Below, piece after piece: positions 59,657 to 64,000 of a stretch of DNA of 64,000 nucleotides. Positions within the stretch are counted from its first letter, which is position 1; each line of letters opens with the position of its first letter. The notes under the pieces were generated by a model. The model did not search any database. It was not told the DNA's origin and saw nothing but the letters and a program-made list of their open reading frames with translations. Both the position numbers and the translations under genes were made by a program. This DNA comes from CAG-791 sp963591995 (GTDB lineage: Bacteria > Bacillota > Clostridia > Lachnospirales > Lachnospiraceae). The stretch is from positions 1-64,000 of the forward strand of contig CAVAUJ010000004.1 of the NCBI GenBank assembly GCA_963591995.1, in the 5' to 3' direction.

Positions 59657-61081
59657 TTACGTGTGATCCTGATTCTTTTGCTCCTTTTGCTCCTTTTGTT
59701 CCTCTTCCTTTGCCTTCTGCGCCTTCTTCTCCTCTGCGCGCCCGGCCAACCGCGACACATCAATCCCCAGCGCCCGCACCCAGGAGCTGCTCTCCTTTTG
59801 ATTGGCATGGAAATCCGTGGCGGTCATATCTCCCACTGCACGCTCCGCGCCATCCTCATAATAGGCAACGGTCTGCATATGCTCCGAGCTGGTCGTTTTC
59901 CCCTTCTTATGCAGGAAATGGTTGATGAGTCTTGCCATTGCACGATAGAACACGGCAAAGAGCGGAACACCGATGACCCAGCCGGCAACCCCCCACAGGC
60001 CGCCGAAGAGCATAATCGCGAAGATTACCCAGAAATTGGACAGGCCGGTGGAATCTCCCAGAATCTTCGGTCCGAGGATGTATCCGTCAAAGGTCTGCAG
60101 CACCAGACACAGCAGCACAAACCACAGGGCATCCAGCGGATTGATCATGAATACAATGACACCGCCGACCACCGCACCGATAAAGGGTCCGAAAAACGGG
60201 ATCACGTTTGTAAAGCCTACGATGAACGATGCCAGCACCGGGAAGGGTGTATGCGTGATGAATTCCGTTGCAAAGAAGCAGAGGATTCCGATGATGAAGG
60301 AGTCCAGAATCTTCCCCGTGAGAAATCCCACGAAGGTGCGGTTGATGTAGCGGCAGGCTCCCACGACCTCGTTGCCCCATTTCTCATCAAAAAGAGCATA
60401 GGCAACCTTCTTCCCCTGTCCGCTGAGCGTGTCCTTGGTATACATGAGATAAATGGACACGATAATGCCGATGATGAAATTGAACATTCCCCTGCCGATG
60501 GTGTAAGCCTGGCTGGCAGCCCTCTGCAGAATGTCCGTCAGATTCGCGGCAATGTTCTCCTGATAAAAATTCTCCAGAAAATTCTCGGTGTTGATGATCA
60601 CACGGTTGATCTGTGCTCCAACCTCCGGATTCACCTTGGAAACCTGATCAAAGAACCCCAGCACATTTCTCTCGTAGACCGTCAGATTGCTGAAGATCGT
60701 CTGAATGCTGCGCGTAAGCTGGGGCAGGACAATGGCCAGCATAGCGGCCAGCAGTGCGATGAAGAATGCAATGGTGATGCTCACCGATATCTTCCGCATC
60801 TGCATCCGCTTCCTGCGCCCCTGCGCCGACCAGACATCCACACCGTAATGCTGATATACCGGAGCCAGCATCCGCTTCTCCACAAATGCCATCACCGGGT
60901 TCAGAATGAACGCGATCACAATGCCGTAGAGAATGGGCTGCAGACTGTTCATGATGGTCTGAAATGCCTGCAGAAAGGTACGGCCGTTGTAAACCAGATA
61001 AATGAAAATAACACAGGCAACCAGCGTCAGAAACGCAGTGACCCCCCATGTGATCTGTGTACGGTTGGGACGATACTTCAT
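59657..61081 (-). CDS. AI-2E family transporter with charged C-terminal tail
   Basis: The 474-aa protein belongs to the AI-2E (PerM/YdiK-type) family: SLQPILYGIVIAFILNPVMAFVE, GIIVSIYLMYTKD, GFLTGKILDSFIIGILCF, PFPVLASFIVGFTNVIPFFGPFIG and ILGPKILGDSTGLSNFWVIFA. Members move small molecules or ions; the AI-2 link is known for only one. The C-terminus carries about 80 hydrophilic residues ending in EEKKAQKAKEEEQKEQKEQ, facing the KE-rich tail of the MATE gene in the DNA. Minus-strand GAGGAG lies 9 bases before the start at 61081. Confidence 0.9.
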   Translation of the reverse strand: MKYRPNRTQITWGVTAFLTLVACVIFIYLVYNGRTFLQAFQTIMNSLQPILYGIVIAFILNPVMAFVEKRMLAPVYQHYGVDVWSAQGRRKRMQMRKISVSITIAFFIALLAAMLAIVLPQLTRSIQTIFSNLTVYERNVLGFFDQVSKVNPEVGAQINRVIINTENFLENFYQENIAANLTDILQRAASQAYTIGRGMFNFIIGIIVSIYLMYTKDTLSGQGKKVAYALFDEKWGNEVVGACRYINRTFVGFLTGKILDSFIIGILCFFATEFITHTPFPVLASFIVGFTNVIPFFGPFIGAVVGGVIVFMINPLDALWFVLLCLVLQTFDGYILGPKILGDSTGLSNFWVIFAIMLFGGLWGVAGWVIGVPLFAVFYRAMARLINHFLHKKGKTTSSEHMQTVAYYEDGAERAVGDMTATDFHANQKESSSWVRALGIDVSRLAGRAEEKKAQKAKEEEQKEQKEQKNQDHT

Positions 61082-61113
61082 ACAGAAGACTCCTCGGAAA
61101 ATGTATTTCAGAA

Positions 61114-61136
61114 GTTGTATCCGGAGGTTGTATCCG
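61114..61136. repeat. Direct repeats GTTGTATCCG upstream of the AI-2E gene
   Basis: GTTGTATCCG occurs at 61114-61123 and 61127-61136, centres 13 bases apart, in the 5' leader of the AI-2E gene. On its coding strand this reads CGGATACAAC twice. It could be an RNA or DNA binding site. Confidence 0.5.
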
Positions 61137-61145
61137 AATAAGACA

Positions 61146-61183
61146 AGACCTGCGGAATCTGAAATTCCGCAGGTCTCATTATA
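61146..61183 (-). promoter_or_regulatory. Hairpin and -10 box between xylB and the AI-2E gene
   Basis: A perfect 13-bp inverted repeat (AGACCTGCGGAAT 61146-61158, ATTCCGCAGGTCT 61164-61176, loop CTGAA) lies 61 bases after the xylB stop. On the minus strand TATAAT (61178-61183) stands just before it, with a poor -35. Either the hairpin ends xylB transcripts (TCTTGTCTTATT follows) or it forms the very 5' end of the AI-2E mRNA; both may be true. Confidence 0.55.
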
Positions 61184-61236
61184 ACATGGCACCTTTCGGC
61201 GCTCCATTAAGATTCAGTAAATATTATGTCTGTCCC

Positions 61237-62709
61237 CTACAGCTGCGGAAAAATCTCCTTGAGTGCCGGATACAGCTGCCGATAGGCCTGGTATTTGCGC
61301 TCATATTTGGCAGCAAGGACAGGATCCGGACGAACCGTGTCCGTCACCTTGATCAGCTTCTCCACAGCCTCCTGCACGGACGGATAGGCACCGCAGGCAA
61401 CCGCCGCAAGAATGGCGCCGCCGTAACCGGGGCCCTGCTCCGTCTCCGGCGTGGTCAGCTCAATGTTCAGGATGTTGGCGAACATCTTCTTCCAGAGGGG
61501 GCTCTTGGCACCGCCGCCGCAGATCATACTGGTCTTGATCTCAATGCCGAGCTTTCTGGCAGCCTCCAGGGAATCACGGATGCCGAAGGCAACGCCCTCG
61601 AGCACAGCCTGTGTCATATCCTCTCTTGTCGAATCCATTGTCATGCCGATGAAGCAGCTCCTTGCCGCCGGATCATTGTGAGGAGCCCGCTCTCCCATCA
61701 GATACGGAAGGTAGAACACATGATTCTCTCCCAGCTTATCATCGGTAATGCCGGCCTGCTCTGCCGGATAATCCTTGGTCCGGAGAATCTCATCCATGAA
61801 CCACTTGTTGCAGGATGCCGCCGAGAGCATACAGCCCATCAGATGATAGCCGCCGTCCGCGTGGTCAAAGGCATGCAACGCATTGCCGCTGTCAACCCGG
61901 AAGGAATCGGAGGAGATGAAGATGGTTCCGGAGGTGCCAAGAGAAACATTGCACGCCCCGTTTCCGACGGTGCCCGTACCGATTGCAGCAGCCGCATTGT
62001 CTCCGGCACCGGCCACAATTTTCACGGTCTCCGGAAGGCCCAGCTCCGCAGCGATCTCCGGCTTCAGGGTACCAACGGCCTCGTAGGATTCATAGAGGGT
62101 CGGCATCATATCCTCTGTGATGCCGCAGATATCCAGCATTTCCTTGCTCCAGCACTTGTTCTTCACATCCAGCAGGAGCATGCCGGAAGCATCCGAATAA
62201 TCCGAGCAATGCACACCCGAGAGCATATAGTTGATGTAATCCTTCGGCAGCATGATCTTCGCAATCTTTGCAAAAAGCGCAGGCTCATGCTTCTTCATCC
62301 AGAGAATCTTCGGTGCGGTAAAACCTGCAAAGGCGATGTTGCCGGTGTACTCCGTCAGCTTCTCCCTGCCGATCTCGTTGTTGAGGAAATCCGTCTCCTC
62401 CTGTGTTCTGCCGTCGTTCCACAGAATGGCAGGACGCAATACCTGATCGTTCGCATCCAAAGCCACAAGGCCGTGCATCTGTCCGCCGGCACCGATTCCG
62501 GCCACCTCTCCGGCATCAAAGCCCTGCACGAGCTCCTTAATCCCCTCCTTTACCGCATGCAGCCAGTCCTCCGGCTGCTGCTCCGACCAGCCGGGCTGCG
62601 GAAAATACAGCGGATATTCCTTCGAAACAATGTTCTCAATGGTGCCGTCCTCCTTCATCAGGAGGAGCTTGACGGCAGAGGTTCCAAGATCAACGCCGAT
62701 GTACAACAT
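61237..62709 (-). CDS. xylB: Xylulokinase
   Basis: XylB phosphorylates D-xylulose for the pentose phosphate pathway. The 490-aa FGGY kinase has LYIGVDLGTSAVKLLLM, the xylulokinase signature GGQMHGLVALD, AILWNDGRTQEE with the catalytic aspartate region, GAGDNAAAAIGTG, SLGTSGTIF and ICGGGAKSPLW. On the minus strand AAAGGAG precedes ATG 62709-62707; the apparent longer frame crosses the assembly gap and is not used. Divergent from a class II aldolase gene, suggesting a pentose or deoxysugar locus. The ADP end motif (GPGYGGAILAAVACG) is intact. Confidence 0.95.
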   Translation of the reverse strand: MLYIGVDLGTSAVKLLLMKEDGTIENIVSKEYPLYFPQPGWSEQQPEDWLHAVKEGIKELVQGFDAGEVAGIGAGGQMHGLVALDANDQVLRPAILWNDGRTQEETDFLNNEIGREKLTEYTGNIAFAGFTAPKILWMKKHEPALFAKIAKIMLPKDYINYMLSGVHCSDYSDASGMLLLDVKNKCWSKEMLDICGITEDMMPTLYESYEAVGTLKPEIAAELGLPETVKIVAGAGDNAAAAIGTGTVGNGACNVSLGTSGTIFISSDSFRVDSGNALHAFDHADGGYHLMGCMLSAASCNKWFMDEILRTKDYPAEQAGITDDKLGENHVFYLPYLMGERAPHNDPAARSCFIGMTMDSTREDMTQAVLEGVAFGIRDSLEAARKLGIEIKTSMICGGGAKSPLWKKMFANILNIELTTPETEQGPGYGGAILAAVACGAYPSVQEAVEKLIKVTDTVRPDPVLAAKYERKYQAYRQLYPALKEIFPQL

Positions 62710-62740
62710 ACCATTCTCCTTTTGCTCATTCTCTTGTCCG

Positions 62741-62771
62741 TTCCCGGCAGGAACACATTCCCGGCAGGAAC
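62741..62771 (+). repeat. 17-base tandem repeat entering the assembly gap
   Basis: TTCCCGGCAGGAAC occurs at 62741-62754 and 62758-62771, joined by ACA, so the unit is 17 bases. The second copy is cut by the N run. Each unit contains the inverted repeat GTTCC/GGAAC or a near match. Confidence 0.85.
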
Positions 62772-62839
62772 NNNNNNNNNNNNNNNNNNNNNNNNNNNNN
62801 NNNNNNNNNNNNNNNNNNNNNNNNNNNNNNNNNNNNNNN
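62772..62839. other. Assembly gap (68 N)
   Basis: All bases from 62772 to 62839 are N. The length equals four units of the adjacent 17-base repeat, which may be chance or may reflect an estimated repeat collapse. Confidence 0.99.
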
Positions 62840-62899
62840 CCTTGCAAAGTCAATGCAGGGATTGCGGACATTTTTGCGATTTGTTGCCGCAGAAGGCGT

Positions 62900-62956
62900 T
62901 GACCGATTTGGTTTGACTCGCTGACCATTTTGGTTAATCCAAGTCAGTCAATGGTT
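62900..62956 (+). promoter_or_regulatory. Phased direct repeats, operator-like
   Basis: TGACCGATTTGGTT (62900-62913) and TGACCATTTTGGTT (62922-62935) match at 12 of 14 positions and are 22 bases apart. A third GGTT with a degenerate left half ends at 62956, 21 bases further. The spacing is close to two helical turns, as for cooperative activator or repressor sites. Confidence 0.4.
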
Positions 62957-63012
62957 TATGCTCCCCATCGTTTGTCCTTTCTACATTACTTTGCCGTTCA
63001 CTCACCATTAAC

Positions 63013-63090
63013 GCGACGGGTCCCGGCGGAGTTGTCCGATCAATGGCCTTGCGAGGCCTCTGATCCGGACATTCTCCGCCATCCCGTCGC
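63013..63090. ncRNA. Nested 78-base stem-loop, candidate structured RNA or DNA element
   Basis: Five paired blocks nest perfectly: GCGACGGG/CCCGTCGC (63013-63020, 63083-63090), GGCGGAG/CTCCGCC (63025-63031, 63074-63080), GTCCG/CGGAC (63034-63038, 63066-63070), ATCA/TGAT (63039-63042, 63061-63064), GGCCT/AGGCC (63045-63049, 63054-63058), loop TGCG. That is 29 base pairs with small internal loops. No T tract follows on either strand and no known riboswitch class is recognised. Whether it acts as RNA is not shown. Confidence 0.45.
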
Positions 63091-63160
63091 TTGGCTGGCG
63101 TCCGTCCCGTAACTCCGGGAACGGGCAGACATGAAAATCTATCCATCTGCCATGGCACAT

Positions 63161-63208
63161 TCCGTCTCGCAGCATTAAAATATCGGTATCGGCTGTCTGC
63201 GAAACGGA
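63161..63208 (+). promoter_or_regulatory. Second hairpin in the aldolase leader
   Basis: TCCGTCTCGCAG (63161-63172) pairs with CTGCGAAACGGA (63197-63208) except for one mismatch, with a 24-base loop that contains ATCGGTATCGGC. It ends 57 bases before the aldolase start. Confidence 0.4.
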
Positions 63209-63219
63209 TTCGCGCAGCC

Positions 63220-63270
63220 TCGAATGGAGAAGAATTCCATGGCACTCGAAAGGAGAAAAATTCCATGGCA
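63220..63270 (+). repeat. Duplicated ribosome-site/start-codon segment
   Basis: A 25-base segment is present at 63220-63244 and 63246-63270 with two differences. Each copy contains GGAGAA, AATTCC and ATGGCA. The unit length of 26 shifts frame, so only the second ATG (63265) opens the aldolase. Confidence 0.85.
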
Positions 63271-64000
63271 TATGAACTGCAGGAAGCCAGAGAACTGGTC
63301 ATCAAGGCAGGGCTTGAGCTCCTCTCTTCCGGCCTGATTGCAAGAACCTGGGGCAACATCAGTGCCCGCATCAGCGATACACAATTCGTCATCACACCAA
63401 GCGGGCTGGCCTATGAGGATCTGACGCCGGAGAAAATCGTCATCACCAACATCGCTGACTGCAGCTATGAAGGTGATTGGAAGCCCTCCAGTGAGAAATG
63501 GATCCACGCGGATGCCTATCGTCTGCGGCCGAATGTGAATTTTGTCATTCATACGCATCAAAGCTACGCCTCTGCGCTGAGCATTCTCGGAGAATCCATC
63601 GAGAACATCCCGGAGGCCATGGGCTTTGCCCGCACGCTGGGTCCGCAGGTTCCGACCGCCGCCTATGGATTGAACGGGTCGCAGGAGCTCAGCGACAATG
63701 TCACCGATGCCATCCGCCGGTATCCCTCCTCTACTGCCCTGCTCATGGCCAATCACGGTGCAGAATGCATGGGGACGGATTATGCGGATGCCTTTGCCAT
63801 CGCCCACGCGCTGGAGGCCGTTTCCAAGGCGCGCTTCCGTTCCATGCTGCGCAGCAGCCCGGCCTATCAGCTCATTCTGCCCTCCGAAGAGGAGATGGAT
63901 GCCGTTGACCGCTGCGGCAGTGACTACTCCGCTTATTGCCGGCCCGTGGACTGCGCCGCAATCTCTTCCGATTCCTTTGCTGTGCTCTCACAGGCGCCGT
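63265..64000 (+). CDS. Class II aldolase/adducin family protein (partial, runs off the right edge)
   Basis: The visible 245 residues begin MAYELQEARELVIKAGLELL and carry the class II aldolase features: ARTWGNISARI, TPSGLAYEDL, a glutamate at E77 (PSSEKWIH), zinc histidines H96 and H98 (VIHTHQSYASAL) and H164 (MANHGAECMG). The family includes L-fuculose-phosphate aldolase, rhamnulose-phosphate aldolase and L-ribulose-5-phosphate 4-epimerase; the sequence alone does not settle which. AAAGGAG at 63249-63255 gives good spacing. At 245 residues it already exceeds the usual 215-230 of FucA and AraD, so there is an extra C-terminal part still open at the edge. The divergent xylB supports a pentose or deoxysugar role. 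Confidence 0.85.
   Translation, partial: MAYELQEARELVIKAGLELLSSGLIARTWGNISARISDTQFVITPSGLAYEDLTPEKIVITNIADCSYEGDWKPSSEKWIHADAYRLRPNVNFVIHTHQSYASALSILGESIENIPEAMGFARTLGPQVPTAAYGLNGSQELSDNVTDAIRRYPSSTALLMANHGAECMGTDYADAFAIAHALEAVSKARFRSMLRSSPAYQLILPSEEEMDAVDRCGSDYSAYCRPVDCAAISSDSFAVLSQAP

Larger units (their letters stand above)
62710..63264. other. Divergent intergenic region between xylB and the class II aldolase
   Basis: 555 bases without a supported gene. From left to right: xylB ribosome site, two copies of a 17-base tandem repeat, a 68-base run of N, a possible minus-strand -35 (TTGACT, complement of 62849-62854) whose -10 would fall in the gap, phased direct repeats (62900-62956), a nested stem-loop (63013-63090), a second long-armed hairpin (63161-63208) and a duplicated start region (63220-63270). 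Short open frames here lack ribosome sites or cross the gap. Confidence 0.7.

Noticed and set aside
61057..62916. A + strand frame across the N gap and opposite xylB
   Set aside because: It is antisense to xylB and is held open only because the N run yields no stop codons.
63239..63241. ATG in the first copy of the duplicated start region as the aldolase start
   Set aside because: It is out of frame with the class II aldolase sequence; the ATG at 63265 opens the right frame with an AAAGGAG site.
1..64000. CRISPR arrays, prophage, insertion sequences, rRNA
   Set aside because: No spaced direct repeats of CRISPR type, no transposase or phage genes and no rRNA-like sequence were found by reading both strands.

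Overview
The window looks like a chromosomal segment of a fairly GC-rich member of the Firmicutes, class Clostridia, most like a Lachnospiraceae relative. The evidence is the strong AGGAGG-type ribosome binding sites, TTG and GTG starts, sigma-A promoters of the TTGCAA-N17-TATAAT kind, SepF and MreBCD-RodA morphogenesis genes, the 'methionine gamma-lyase family' gene beside miaA, and archaeal-type aspartate-semialdehyde dehydrogenase. I cannot name a genus. About 57.9 kb of the left part is read on the + strand and is dense core genome with many ATGA or GTGA stop/start overlaps. I saw no prophage, insertion sequence, CRISPR array or rRNA.

Layout. 1-3.8 kb: proB, a 5-formyl-THF cyclo-ligase, larE, larB and a histidine phosphatase form one tightly coupled run. 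3.9-7.3 kb: lactonase-type beta-propeller, aroC, tgt. 7.3-7.8 kb: yajC with its own promoter and a terminator. 7.9-17.0 kb: leuB, ilvD, ilvB, an L,D-transpeptidase, serC, serA and a DUF1015 gene (branched-chain amino acids, then serine). 17.06-17.24 kb: tRNA-Thr(CGT) with promoter and terminator. 17.3-19.9 kb: argH, asd. 19.9-25.5 kb: topB, a left-handed beta-helix acetyltransferase-like protein, a membrane-anchored MutS-like ATPase, rnhA, dut. 25.5-32.5 kb: gltX, a UvrD-like helicase, a GH13 debranching-enzyme-like protein that has lost its catalytic residues, a DUF5662 protein and an orphan nuclease-fold protein. 32.5-42.5 kb: pepT, miaB, mutS, mutL, miaA and a PLP enzyme. 42.6-51.4 kb: radC and the cell-shape block mreB-mreC-mreD-PBP2-rodA-mgsA-carboxypeptidase. 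51.4-57.9 kb: a small P-loop protein, a HlyD-like membrane protein, sepF, aroB, lspA, rluD and a cytidylate-kinase-like protein.

From 57.9 kb the style changes. A GC-rich convergent hairpin separates the + strand block from three minus-strand genes: a MATE exporter, an AI-2E-family permease and xylulokinase (xylB). The two transporters carry lysine/glutamate-rich tails encoded by similar pyrimidine-rich DNA. xylB is divergent from a class II aldolase that runs off the right edge. The intervening 555 bp hold a 68-base assembly gap, a 17-base tandem repeat running into that gap, helically phased direct repeats, a nested 78-base stem-loop and a duplicated start region. This divergent region is the least explained stretch and, with the inactive GH13-like protein and the DUF1015 gene in the serine cluster, the best place to look for something new.
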